Assembly: GCA_008638375.1 (NCBI GenBank)
Contig: VIRR01000547.1
Location: forward strand, 124,001 to 188,000
Length of the DNA stretch: 64,000 nt
Origin: Nyssa sinensis
Taxonomy: Eukaryota > Streptophyta > Magnoliopsida > Cornales > Nyssaceae
Direction of reading: 5' to 3'
This document shows positions 45,242-56,622 of this stretch, piece after piece (position 1 is the first letter of the stretch; every line of letters begins with the position of its first letter). The notes below the pieces were generated by a model that saw only the letters and a list, made by a program, of their open reading frames with translations, searched no databases and was not told where the DNA came from. The position numbers were made by a program, and so were the translations under genes.

Positions 45242-48067
45242 ACCCCTCAACAATCAAAGTTTTCGAAAAACAAATTCATTGTATCTTAGGCTATAAAATC
45301 ATCATTTATGAGACCCGCAACCGATCATTCAAAAAAAGAAATGGACGAGGCTTTAATTAGTAACTTTCATATTAAGTATAAACAATTATCATTAGACTAA
45401 ACAATTTTATTGAATTCACTATTATGTAATTGCATTCTTGTGGGTTTTTCAATAATTTGGTAAGGATTATTCTTGTTAGAAAATGACTCAATTTCTCTTT
45501 TGCACCAAAATTTTCAAAACATTTGATGATTTTGCTGATTCCAAAAGAATTTTTTTCTGAAGTTTCTTAAATTTGATTCTAATCATTCTATCACTTCACT
45601 CTCTTCCTGCATTGGGGTCAGTATGCTTAAAACATTTTGTTTATTTATTCCTATGATATTTGGTACTTCATTGGGACATGTACTTGATATTTTAAAGTAC
45701 CTTAAAAAAACCGATGTCAAAGATATTAAAGTAATACAAGAAATAAGATCACTGAGCTAGTACTATTTAATAATTTAAGATATAAGTATCACTAACGTAC
45801 CTAGTACTATGTAATATCATAGACTTACCCGTGTGTTAATTATCAGTTTCTTTTCTTTTTGACAAGTATATAAAAAAGGAGCCCAAGGGGGTTAATCCAA
45901 AAACAGCCTACGGCTAAGCTTTACAAAGTCTCAGTAACCCCAAAAGTCTAACAAGCAAAAAAACACATTTATAGAAAGAGTTTCTTTGATCCAAAAAAAA
46001 ATAATAAGTACAAAAAACTAGGCATTATCTGAAAATGATTTTAGAAGTTCAATTTATAGAAGGAGAGGGCTTGTGGAGGAAGTGTCTAGTGTGAAAATGT
46101 GTCTTGACAATGTGATCTGTTATCCATATCAATTTGTTTTTGATGGTTGGTTTGTGAAAAGACAAAATTTACAGCTACTGATTCTCACTATATATTGATC
46201 AATACTCTTGATACCATAACTTCCACAGACCAAAATCCTTATTGTGACTGATTCTGCAATTTAAATTCATGCAGGCAGGTTGCCGCATATTCTCTGACAG
46301 CCTATTTTTTTGGTAAGTAAAACTCATTAAACGACACTCAACAGGGGAGTGCATCCATGTACACGAAGGATGTACATAAAGGGAACAACCTTATAAATCA
46401 CGTAGGCCTCATATCACTCAAAGAGTCAACCGAAAGAGGTAATTGGGAGCAATCCAAAAACAAAACATATGCAAAAATCAAGCCTTCAACTCATGTGGAG
46501 ACCTCTCAATCCTATAAAAAATTCAGAAATTTCTCTCCTGCCACACAAACCGTAATAAAAAAGAGGAGCCGTAAGCCATACCTCCTTATCCTTCCTATGC
46601 CGGCATTGACCTCACTGTGGCAACAACTCCATCGCAGACTTTGGTAACAACACTGAATACCAAACAATGAAAACAACAAGTTCCATGAATCTTCAACCAT
46701 TTTACAATGCAGCAACAAATAGCTGTCTCCTCACATGAGTGGCACATAGTACACCGATTCAACAAGCAAAATCCACGCTTCAGCAAGTTATGAGTTTTCA
46801 AAACAGCATTAAGAGAATCTGTCCACCTTTAAGGGGGCTCTTGACTTCTGAATAATCTTATACGGAAAACACATCCCCTCAGAAGAAAGAGTCACATAGA
46901 AAGATTGCACAGAGAGCATACCACTAGTAGAATGCTTCCAGCAAATAGAATAATTCTCTCCAATCCACACTTTACAAACTGTCAATAACTCCATCAAAGC
47001 ACCAAATCCAATTCACAATCATGAAAATTCCGGTGAACGTCCCATTTGCCTCATAACCTACCTACTTCACTCACAACCATACTTTCAAACCACCGGTGTT
47101 CGCCATAACATCTCTCCCTTTGTACAAAAATGCCATAACCACTTACCCAACAAACTGTGATTAAAAACTCTCAACCTTTTAATCCCAAGACCGACAAGCC
47201 TTATCCCAACTAACCAAATGAATTCTTTGCTCATCACCAATTAATCCCTCCCCGCAAAAAATCCCTTTAAAGCTTTTCTAATTGACATTCCATCGAAGTT
47301 GGAATACGAAACAATGACAAAAAGTAAGTCAACAAGCTAGCCAACATACTTTTAATGAAAGTCAATCTACCTTTCTTGGACAAGTACTGACATTACCAAC
47401 CCGCAAGACGCTTTTGAAACCTCCCAAACACACTACAACAACCTGATGATGTCTTATAAGAAGCACCTAACTGCAAAACCCCACACCCTAAAACCAACGC
47501 TAAATTCTCTGGACCATCAATCTGAACCAAAGATTTAACTCACTCTTCCCCATGGTCATCTGAAGACCATATATTGCTTCAATACGCAATAGCATATCGA
47601 AGGTACCTAAGCTGCTCCTTTACATCACAAATCACAGACTTCCCTACCTCGAGCCCAATTAACAAACCTTTCAAAATTTCCCAATCCACCAACCGACTGA
47701 GAGCTTCTAACACCACAAGGAAAAGCAAGTGAGATAATGAATCCCCCTGCCTAAGGCCTGCCCCTAGAACTCTAAAAACATTGCATCTAAACCATTTACC
47801 ATGATAGAAAAATGGATCATCGAGATGCAAAAAATAATCCACTGCCTCTTTTTATCTCCAAAGCCCATCCTCTCCAATATATAAAGCAAAAAATCCCTGC
47901 TCACAAGATCATATACTTTTGCAATATGTCGCTTACAAACAACCCCCTTGAATACCACTCTACATCCGAGAATCCACACATTCATTAGCAATCAAAACTG
48001 CATTTAAAATTTGTCTTCTTGAAACAAAAGCACTTTGGGAGCCTGAAATAACTTGCCCCACAACATT
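43218..48067 (+). repeat. Segmental duplication, copy B
   Basis: Direct-orientation copy of 1-4839, about 43.2 kb away. Unlike copy A it continues past the common end into more of the same LINE, so copy B preserves the older arrangement at that side. It contains an AT-rich foldback-like stretch (44430-44750), a CT then CA microsatellite (45180-45243) and the LINE. Local indels include a duplicated GAATCCGAGAAAGCATGAAAA at 44043-44084 that copy A lacks. Confidence 0.93.
45180..45243. repeat. CT then CA microsatellite
   Basis: A CT run is followed by a CA run that is clearly longer than in the duplicate at 2023-2066. Confidence 0.95.
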
Positions 48068-48147
48068 TTGAGTCTCAATGGCAACCCCTTAGCCAAGAGT
48101 TTATATTCATCAACAACCAAACTAATAGGACCACAATTATTAGAACC
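46305..48147 (-). pseudogene. LINE (L1-type) reverse transcriptase remnant, copy B
   Basis: Same element as at 3135-4839 but with more of the 5' side. On the minus strand it starts near 48147 with CGPISLVVDEYKLLAKGLPL, then QVISGSQSAFVSRRQILNAV and LIANECVDS, typical of the central reverse transcriptase of plant L1-type LINEs. It continues to LRQGDSLSHLLFLVVLEAL and the zf-RVT tail (THNLLKRGFCLLNR, LLHCKMVEDSWNLLFSLFG). Frameshifts are many. The poly-A tail is the T run at 46305-46311. Upstream of 48147 the sequence is unrelated, so the element is 5'-truncated. Confidence 0.88.
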
Positions 48148-48700
48148 TTGGCCGGTTGGACAAACCAGCCCCTAAATTGGGCAGGTTTTCTAATTTGATC
48201 GATTAAGGAAACAATCCGGTTTGAACCGGGCAACTTTGGGCGGTTGATCAGCGAATCACTTGTCCTGGAAGGGTTTATAAGAACGACCATAACCATTTAT
48301 CATGTAAAAACATAACTTTGTTGTTGCCAAGAGCTAAACCCTTGACAATGAGTTAATAGGTAAGCACTCTAAACCACTAAGCCACATGCTCCTTTGTTGA
48401 ATAATTTACATATTTAATAAATAAAATATCCATGACTCATGATAAGTAATTCATTTGTAATATTTTTTTACCCTTTAGTCCAAAATACTTTGAATATCAA
48501 AGACAAAAATAAAAGAAAATAACTTTCAATGTTGTGAATGTTCAAAACATAAAATTAATAAACTTTGTAAATATACATATAGTAATAACAAACCAGGGTA
48601 TTAAATGTGTATATATATTGATGCAATTAAAATAAAATGTTTTATACATGCTCGAGATTTTTATTATTATAAAATATTTATGCAATAATTAAATTACATT
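48148..48700. other. Non-coding stretch between LINE remnants
   Basis: Bases 48148-48250 contain GGTTGGACAAACCAGCCCC and CCGGTTTGAACCGGGC. Bases 48330-48400 (AGCACTCTAAACCACTAAGCC) have the look of a dispersed plant repeat. No FAN1 exon can be read here, although the next exon of that gene would be expected at or beyond this place. Confidence 0.45.
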
Positions 48701-48702
48701 TC

Positions 48703-48890
48703 TTTTTTTTTATCAGTAATAATGATATAAAAGAGTCTATACAATGGAGCAAAGATTCCACATCTCAGAAGTATAATAAATGTAAAACACTATCCTTTAA
48801 CCTATTAGGGGGAATAATCTTTCCCTCAAAAATTCTGTTGTTTCTTTCATGCCACAAATTTCAAAAGATGCATAAAGGAATTTGCCACCA
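48703..48890 (-). pseudogene. LINE 3' end
   Basis: The minus strand reads NLWHERNNRIFEGKIIP, the last part of a LINE zf-RVT region, then untranslated sequence and a poly-A tail (T run 48703-48712). It is a heavily 5'-truncated insertion in what would be the fifth FAN1 intron. Confidence 0.7.
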
Positions 48891-48956
48891 ATGTAACTAG
48901 ACATGTAACACCAGAACAGGAGAGACCAAAAAAAATTTGTTCAATGAATATGAAAC

Positions 48957-49019
48957 CTTTCCGTGTGTAAAGCCGAACAAAAAGCCGTTGGCTATCATCT
49001 GAAAGCGAGGCGTAAGTTT
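48957..49019 (-). CDS. FAN1: FAN1 exon, last one found
   Basis: 63 bases between TTGACAG and a GTTTCA donor, reading ETYASLSDDSQRLFVRLYTR then KG. In FAN1 this block directly precedes the region beginning PWFR, which is not present. Confidence 0.83.
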
Positions 49020-49113
49020 CTGTCAACAGAAAACACAAATAAACATCATTCTAGGATTATAGTTTGTTGGAAAAATTATAAATTTAAAAGACACAAAGTA
49101 CTGAAATCGATAC

Positions 49114-49387
49114 CCAGAAAAAGTTTTTCGTCATATGTGAAAAGATGAGAGTAACTCCTTAAAATCTCTTGTATTAAAAGAAAAAAGTTCTGCTGATATT
49201 TTGTCATGCTAGGTGGATAAGTCTTGGTAGATTCAACGACACGGAAAGCATGTTTCCATAAGGACCTGAAGACCTGAAGATCATAGTTTTCTTTTTCAGC
49301 ATGTGAGATCCTGTTTTGAGTCTTTTGACACATTATCTGAATTGGGACAACGGCAAGAACATCTTCGGGAACAGAAGTGATATGGCC
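49114..49387 (-). CDS. FAN1: FAN1 exon after HIRAN
   Basis: 274 bases from acceptor GTCTTACAG to donor GTATCG. It begins GHITSVPEDVLAVVPIQIMC and contains KYQQNFFLLIQEILRSYSHL and FTYDEKLFL. It joins in phase with the exon at 56419 across an intron of about 7 kb. Confidence 0.83.
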
Positions 49388-49689
49388 CTGTAAGACAATC
49401 CCATAGTAAAACACAATTATAATTGAAATATAGTGACCATTGTACGCAAAAGAACAATTCTAGTAACCATTGGATTCCTAATTCTGCATCAGCATGAATC
49501 CTATTTCTTATGATCATGCGAGCTGGCATGACAATCAGGGAGAGGCAAATAAGCAAAATCTCAGAGCTAAAGTAGGGTCCCTATAATTTTCAAAAACCTT
49601 GAGAAATCTGTCTAACATTCACCTTCAAATGTAGTTACTTGAAAGAAGAGGTATATGAGCATGAAGAAGAAATAATCAACAAAACTCTA

Positions 49690-51709
49690 TCTAAATAATA
49701 TGCTATTATATATGTGTGAATCTTTTTCAACAGAAGATGACAAGAGAAACGAACAGGAGGTATGCTCAATGGGGGGGAAGACCTTTGAAATGGAAGTGGT
49801 CACTGCTGGTGGTGTCGATTTGATTCAGATAACTGAAAGAGGTCATGGCACTGTGAGAAGAATATGGATGGAGAGGGATGGATTAAGCTGGTTATGAGAC
49901 CAGTTGGATGAAATGCAGAGTATGAAGGTGGAAAATCAGAGAGGGTTTTTTATGGCAGAAATAGGAGTTTGAGAGCGATGCGGAGATCCAACGAGAACGG
50001 TGCCATCGTGAGGGTAGAGGAGTCCAAGTGCTCTTTTCGCTATTGTTATGTGACCAGTTGGATGAAATGCAGAACGCATATGAGGGTAGAAAATCAGAGA
50101 GGGTTTTTTATGGTAGAAGGGAGATCCAACAAGAACGGTGCCTTCGTGAAGGTAGAGGAGTCCAATGGCTCTTTTTTGCTATTGTATCTATGTACCGGAG
50201 GTTGACCAGGGAGGAGGATGGAAACTTGCAGCTCAAGCGTTCAGAGAAATAGATCTCTTGGTGCCCAGAAATAGCTCAGACATGCGGCTCCCCCAGTTGC
50301 GTGAGGTTCTTGGAGTTTCGATTTCAGACTCGCAAAATGCATTTGTGTGGTGAAGGCAAATTTTGGATGCTAGGCCTATTGCCAATAAATGTGTTGACGA
50401 GCAGAAAAGGTATGGGGGAGTAAGTCTAGTGTGCAAACTTGATATTGAGAAGGTGTATGACCATGTGAGCTAGAGCTTCATATTATGTATGTTGAGGAGG
50501 ATGGGGTTCGAGGAGAGATGGATTGGATGGATCAAGTGGTGTATATCCACTGTTTCTTTCTCTGTGCTGGTTAATGGGGAGGCCGCGGGTTTCTTTCATA
50601 TTTCCAGGGAAATAAATTAGGGATATTCGCTATCTCCTCTTCTGTTTGTCATTGTTACGGAGGGCTTGAGCAAGCTGATGGCCAGAGCTGTGGAGAGAGG
50701 CCTGATTACACGTTTCCTGAGATTGGTTGGAGAAGAAAGGAGAAGATTATGGTGTCCCATTAGCACTTTGTTGACGATAGAGTGATGCTTTGTGTTGCGT
50801 CCGAGATTCAGATTCGATATCTACAATGTGTTTTGCTTTCCTTTGAAATGGTTTCAGGTTTGAGAGTGAACCTCAACAAAAGTGAAATTATTCCAAAGGG
50901 TGAGGAAGATAATAGAGGTGAAATATGGGAGCTTGGGAGAGGGTTGGGTGTCAAATCCGGTAGAGGAATCTTATGGGATGTGCTTGTGGAAGTCTATCAG
51001 TAAAGGCAATGAAGATTTTTTTAAAAGGGTGGCTTTCTCAGTGGGGAAGGGGAACCACGTGAGGTTTTAACAGCTTGCCTCGGGCAAGGAGGCCAAAGTG
51101 ATGGAGTATATGACTGTTACAGGAGGTGGCAAGTGATGGAGTATATGACTGTTACAGGAGGTGGCAATGTATGGCTCCTACTTTTCGAAGGAAATTCTTT
51201 GATTGGGAGATGGAGGAGGTGGCAGGTTTGTTGTCTGTTCTTCATAATCAAAATCTGCAAGTGGGCGAGGATGACAAGATGGTTCAGATGAAAGATCGAT
51301 CAACTCTTTTATAGTTTAAGTCCTACTATTATGATATGGCTAAGGGTGATGAAAGCTCTCCGTTTGGGCCCTAAAAGCTCCTTTGAAAGCCGCATTTCTT
51401 GCTTGGGGGGGTGGGGGGTGGGCAACAATTAACATCCTTAAGAGGAAAGGTTTTCACTTGGCGGGAAGATGTTTTTGTCTTGAGAATGAGGAGAATATTA
51501 ACCACCTCTTGCTTCACTGCTATAATGTGAAGGAGGTGTGGGATTTACTTTTCTCTTTATTTGGATGTTGTTAGATCATGTCTTTTTGTATGTTGGAGTT
51601 CTTGAAGGGTTGGGTAGGGGGTGGTGGTGGGAATTGAAGAAAAGAAGCAAGATTTGGAGGATAACTGCCATTTGCTTGTTTTGGTGCTTGTGGAGAGATC
51701 GTAACTGCC

Positions 51710-51740
<31 letters not shown>
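49690..51740 (+). pseudogene. LINE with internal deletion, in FAN1 intron
   Basis: The first part (49760-50260) is an ORF1-like domain: GGKTFEMEVVTAGGVDLIQI, then a GFFMVEGRSNKNGAFVKVEE segment present twice in tandem (about 49915-50060 and 50065-50180), then GGGWKLAAQAFREIDLLVP. It jumps directly into the middle of the reverse transcriptase ([86 protein letters not shown]) and the zf-RVT tail (GFHLAGRCFCLENEENINHL). The endonuclease domain is missing, so the copy has lost about 1-2 kb near 50270. Stops are numerous. Confidence 0.82.
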
Positions 51741-51742
<2 letters not shown>

Positions 51743-52267
51743 TGGGGAGTTGATGTCGATACATACATTTAAAGACCATTTTTTGAAAATATTACACTTT
51801 TGGATAGTTGAGGCATTTCTCGTATGCTTATAGTTTTGTAAATTTTTTTGAAAAATACGAGACTCTAGTGCTAGGGGTTCTCCCCATTTTGGCAGTTTTT
51901 TGGAATATACAAATCTGACTTACCAGAGCTTCAACCAAAAAGAAACTATCCAAATAATATCTTTGGCATCTTTGGATAGAATTTTCTTAGTTCTTAAAAT
52001 ATAGCTGCTAAGACTACTTAATTAACAAACATGTTTCTTTTCTTCATATCATAGTCACCAAAAAAAAGTCTAATATCCTAGCAATGATATTAATTCTCAT
52101 TACTCTTCCTTGGGTAAGAAAAAGAAAGACACTTACAATTAGACTTACCCATCGTATCTATCTATGTCATCTACATAAACCTATCCCTTACTGTATCTAG
52201 AGTATGTAGCATATTGCATTCTTGTTCATGTTCCAAGTAATATTGCTTCTGCTAAATAAATTATTTT
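51741..52267. other. FAN1 intron sequence, nothing recognised
   Basis: After a long T run (51714-51741) the sequence is ordinary AT-rich DNA with no gene or recognisable element. Confidence 0.5.
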
Positions 52268-52272
52268 GCAAG

Positions 52273-52468
52273 TGTTGTGCCACTTTGAGTCCCATATCGA
52301 ATAGAAGTCAGGCACTGGCGTTGCTTATAAGCCCCAGGCTGCTCTTTTCCTAGCACAAGGCCTTTTCCTCCTTGGAAGAATAAAGCCGTGAGGGCCTCTT
52401 AAGACTCAAAGCGGACAATATTGTGTTAAGGAGCCCACTATGTGCCAGGGCAAAAAAGTGCAGCATTA
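52273..52468 (+). repeat. TRIM left LTR
   Basis: 196 bases, starting TG and ending TA where the partner ends CA. It contains GCTTATAAGC, a possible TATA element. Confidence 0.9.
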
Positions 52469-52546
52469 GTTTGGTGCCGTCTGTGGGAACGTTTGGGCCA
52501 CGTGCCTCATTCCTGTGCTCCACCAGTCCTGACTGGGGGGAGTAGC

Positions 52547-52742
52547 TGTTGTGCCACTTTGAGTCCCATATCGAATAGAGGTCGGGCACTAATGTAGTTT
52601 ATAAGCCCCAGGCTGTTCTCTTCCTAGCACAAGGCCTTTTCCTCCCTGGAAGAACAAAGCCATGAGGGCCTCTTAAGGCCCAAAGCAGACAATATTGTGC
52701 TAGGGCGCCTACTATGTGCCAGGGCGAAAAAGTGCAGCATCA
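52547..52742 (+). repeat. TRIM right LTR
   Basis: 196 bases, TG...CA, preceded by a purine tract. It aligns without gaps to the left LTR. Confidence 0.9.
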
Positions 52743-52984
52743 GCAAGTAAAAATAAACAAAAAATATTATGAGAGACTGAACTTTGTGGAAAAGCTACAG
52801 ATCCATGACAAACTATTACTTAGCAAGCATAAATAGACAAGCATTAAGCACAAATTTTAACTGTGTTTGGAATTCTTTTATAAATAAATATGAACTTGTA
52901 AAATGTAGGCATTGTCTACCCCTCAATTTTAGTAAAAATCTAAAATAAGTATGTAGTCATATAGTAACGGTTGATTATCTCCTC

Positions 52985-53401
52985 ATTCCTTGTCTTTTCT
53001 TTTGGTTGATTTGGTCACTTTTGTTGGGATTTTTTGGGTGATGCCGCGATCTACAAGGGAGACTCTTATTTCTTGGAGGGGTAAATCTTTTGGGAGGAGG
53101 ATGGGAAGAAGTTGGCGTAGGGCTCCACTTTGCATTTGGGGGATCATTTGAAGGGAAAGAAACAATAGAATTTTTGAAGGTGTCGACTGTCAAATCTCTT
53201 AGTTGGGCTGTAAAAGCTTTGATGTGGATATCTCTTTATTTTTGGATTACGGAGGGTTCTTCCTTGTGTATAGACATTTTACTTCTTTTTTGTATTCAAT
53301 GAACATAGGAACTTAGTATACTCTTGTAATATATTTTTTTGTACATGGGTGCACCCCTTGGTGCCTTTCAATGAAATATATTTAACTTATCGAAAAAAAA
53401 A
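52985..53401 (+). pseudogene. LINE 3' end with poly-A tail
   Basis: In drifting frames the plus strand gives WRRAPLCIWGII and RERNNRIFEGVDCQI, the last segment of ORF2 in L1-type LINEs. After it comes a 3' untranslated stretch (GTACATGGGTGCACCCCTTG and CTTTCAATGAAATATATTT) ending in an A run at 53392-53401. The rest of the element is absent: a 5'-truncated insertion. Confidence 0.8.
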
Positions 53402-54410
53402 GGATAGTCGTATGGCATTGTAGCTTCAAGTGTATCAGAGATGTAAGAAAACCCCAACAACAACCATCAGTTTGTGGATTGTAAAAAATATCTCTAGAAA
53501 CAACCTAATTAAATAAACATAAATATGAGGAAATAACATTCAAATGAAAAAAAAATAAATATAAACTTAAAATCCCAGTTGTAATTTGATTTACGCTTTC
53601 CAAATTTCCAATACATGACCATGCAAGGACTGTTTCTTTCCTTTTGAAGGCCTTAAAAAGGCACGCATTCCTTAATTTGGAAACATTTCTACCTCAATTC
53701 TTTCACTTAAGGAATTGTCTTTCTTTTTTCATCTTTCCTCTCCTTCCTTTCACCTTAATGAAACAAACATGTGCATGTAGAAAAGCATACCTTTGGATTG
53801 TTTCTATAAGAGCATATATAATTACCTCTTCATTTCTTCATAGTCTGCAAAAATTGAGCCTTTTTTTCTTCTACATTCATTTTTTTTTCTTTTTTGATAA
53901 ATACTTTATTCAATTCTATAGCAGAACAAAATTTTAAAGTTTTAATGATTATGCTACTTATCCATTTATGAATCGGTGATGTCATGTATCACATAGTAGT
54001 TAACTCAGGCATAGCCCATAAACAATGGGCTTCCCACATATTATGTTTGCATAACAAATACAAGAAATGTTACACTTATACTATGATGAGCCGAGAAGGT
54101 TGGCCAGGCTACCAAAACCAAATCCCAAATATCAGGGATGAGGATGGACGTGAGAAGACCGTTGCAGGCAATTAAGAGATCAGGTTGAATGAGTCAGCAT
54201 TTCTGTTTCTTGTTATTTATTTTAATCCAGTAGTGCAGTAGTGGTCCTTTATTTTGGCAATTTGTACGTAAAAGTAGTTGGGCTTTGCTTATTTAAGCAA
54301 CCTAAGACAAGAATAAAGGGATCCATGAAGTTATTATCCAGTATATTGGTTATTCTCTTGCCATAAACAGAGATACTTTTTGTGTGAATGCTTACATGGC
54401 TTGACTGGGA
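53402..54410. other. FAN1 intron sequence; possible gypsy LTR on the right
   Basis: No gene is seen. The last few hundred bases before the primer site at 54418 (with CTTATTTAAGC near 54289) could be the 5' LTR of the gypsy fragment that follows, but its start was not identified and no partner LTR is present. Confidence 0.4.
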
Positions 54411-54417
54411 CCATCAA

Positions 54418-56150
54418 TTGGTATTAGAGCTAGGTTCACAAATGACAACCAACAAGGAGCATATTGAGAATCTGGAGGCAGGATTCGGTGTAGTGCAAGA
54501 TGGGCTACACTAGATGGAGCTCGGCATGGCTGATAAGCTTCATCACTTGGAGGAAACTCTTAACCGTCTCTCTGACGTTTTGCTCACCAATAGAGAGTCC
54601 TCCAACCGTGGCAACTAGGACCGAGAAGGGCACAACCACTTTCGAGAGGAAGACGATGGAGGTCGTCAGCCCTTTTCTTACAAAACAGCAAGACTTGATT
54701 TCCCACGATTTTTAGGAGACGATCCTACGAAGTGGTTCAATCGTGTGAACCAATTTTTTGAGTATCAAGGCACTACCGAAGCCTAGAAAGTTCCCATAAT
54801 AGCCTATCACTTGGAAAGAGAAGCCAATCAGTGGTGGCAGTGGATCCGTAGAACATTCTGAGAGGAAAGGCGCGTTTTCTCATGGAAGACTTTCGAATAC
54901 GAACTCTGGGCACACTTTGGGCCTTCAGAGTGTGACGATTTTGATGAAGCCCTATTAAGAATTAGGCAAATTGGCTCCCTACGTGATTATCAGCGTGAGT
55001 TCGAACGTCCGGGCAACCAGGTACATGGGTGGACTCAAAAAGCTTTGGTCGGGACCTTCATGGGTGGACTGAAGACAGAAATTTTTGATGGCATCAGAAT
55101 GTTTAAGCCGCAAACCTTGAAGGACACCATCAACCTAGCACAAATAAAGGATGACCAAATCTCAAGGCAGCGATGTTTCTTGTGGCCACCACCAACGTGA
55201 GCCCCTCTAGATCTCCAACCCGTGGCGCCAGCAGTTTGAGCAGCTCTCAATGCTCATGTTGCTCCGGTCCGGAGATTGCCTTGGGATGAAACGTAGTGTT
55301 GAAGAGCACAGGAACTCTGCTTCTATTGCAACGAGAGATTTACAGCTGGACATCGGTGCCAACGACCACAGTTGCTGCTCCTAGAAGGACCCCCCGACGC
55401 GTGCAACATCATCTGTGAGGAAGTTACCGAGCAGCTGCTGCAGAAGGAAAACCACGGGGAGCTTCCCAAACACGAAACTGAGCTGGAGATCACCTTGCAT
55501 GCTTTGACCGGGTGGACAACACCTAAGACAATGCGAATGACGGCCAAGCACGGTTCCCATGAAGTTATTGTGTTGGTTGATAACTTTTTTAGTGAGAGAA
55601 TTGCTAGGTTGCTTCGGATGCCAGTGGTGCCAATCAAACCATTTATAGTTCGGGTAGCCAATGGAGAAAAAATAAAGTGTCAAGGCCGGTTAATTTGAAG
55701 GTGTATGAGTAGACCTCCAAGGTAATCCTTTTTCCTTAACTCTTTATTCTCTTCCACTCATGGGGCTGGATCTAGTCTTGGGGATCCAATGGCTCGAAAT
55801 GTTGGGTTCAGTAACTTGCAATTGGGAAAAACGGACCATGGAGTCTATGTGGGAGAACCGGGCAAGAAAATTACAATGGTTGGCTGCTCAGAGCATTCGG
55901 GAGGCCTCACTTAAAGAGTTGTCCAAAGAATTTCACCAAAAGCATGAATTGTTTGTTGTATGTTTCCAATTAAGGGAAGAAACGGTGTTGCAAGAAAACG
56001 TGCCACCTGAAATACAACCGACTGTGGAGGAATATGCAAAAATTCTTAAAGAACCAGCTAGTTTGCCACCTGTCCGACAAGTAGATCACACTATACCTCT
56101 TAGAGAAGGAGCTGAGCCCATCAACGTCCGCCCCTATCGATACCCTAAAT
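54418..56150 (+). pseudogene. Ty3/gypsy gag-protease fragment
   Basis: A primer-site-like TTGGTATTAGAGC at 54418 is followed by a gag frame from 54442: MTTNKEHIENLEAGFGVVQD, TARLDFPRFLGDDPTKWFNR, HLEREANQWWQWIRR, LRDYQREFE. The zinc knuckle CFYCNERFTAGHRC lies near 55320. An aspartic protease region follows (HEVIVLVDNFFSERIARLLR, LDLVLGIQWLEMLG, where the first motif is altered), then the linker up to PINVRPYRYP at 56147, where reverse transcriptase would begin. Everything beyond is missing. Early stops sit where Gln or Arg codons are expected. It lies in FAN1 intron 3 in the opposite direction to FAN1. Confidence 0.87.
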
Positions 56151-56279
56151 TTGGAGGAGCTTACATTTGGACAACTTGCCAAAACAAACCACACAGAGTA
56201 TCAAAGTGATAGAAGAAACATAAAGCTAATATGAAAATAATATTTAGCATTATAAAGGATACACAAAGGGAGAAATGAG

Positions 56280-56338
56280 AGAGAGAGAGAGAGAGAGAGT
56301 GTGTGTGTGTGTGTGTATGTGTGTGTGTGTGTGTGTGA
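56280..56338. repeat. GA then GT microsatellite
   Basis: A GA run (56278-56299) passes into a GT run (56300-56337) just beyond the FAN1 exon at 56419. Confidence 0.93.
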
Positions 56339-56418
56339 TGTCAGCATAAGCTAGAAAAGCAAATATCGCTTAGCAATTCTACAACCACCATTTATTCCAG
56401 TTTAAAGAGCTATAATAC

Positions 56419-56523
56419 CTTGAAGCTCAAACAATAGTTGTCCATTAAACGAGACAGATATTGAGCTAACTCTCGAGGGAGAAAACCGAGAACTTTACGG
56501 CATCCTGGATCTGCAGAAAGAAC
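56419..56523 (-). CDS. FAN1: FAN1 exon, HIRAN core
   Basis: 105 bases, 35 codons, phase 0 to 0, between GAGTCAG and a GTATTA donor. It reads VLSADPGCRKVLGFLPRELA and ends NYCLSFK, the second half of the HIRAN domain. Confidence 0.85.
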
Positions 56524-56622
56524 CTGACTCAAAAGGACCATGCATGCTATACTTTTAAAATGAAGAATCATAAAAAAAATTAAATTAAATTAAAGTGAAA
56601 AGTGAAGCCAAAAGGAATGAAC

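Larger units (their letters stand above)
52273..52742 (+). mobile_element. TRIM element with two 196-bp LTRs
   Basis: Two 196-base direct repeats, 52273-52468 and 52547-52742, begin TGTTGTGCCACTTTGAGTCC and end GCAGCAT(T/C)A. They enclose 78 bases that open with TTTGGTGCCGTCTGTGGGAA, a gypsy-type primer site context, and close with the purine tract GGGGGGAGTAG. GCAAG flanks both sides (52268-52272 and 52743-52747), a perfect 5-bp target duplication. There is no coding capacity. The LTRs differ at about 20 positions by eye, suggesting an old insertion. The whole meets the definition of a terminal-repeat retrotransposon in miniature. Confidence 0.93.

Noticed and set aside
48330..48410. tRNA-like segment
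   Set aside because: CACTCTAAACCACTAAGCC recalls a tRNA-derived repeat, but no complete cloverleaf or box A/B pair could be drawn.
55372..56209. Separate host genes in the gypsy region
   Set aside because: The frames are consecutive parts of one gypsy protease and linker interrupted by stops.
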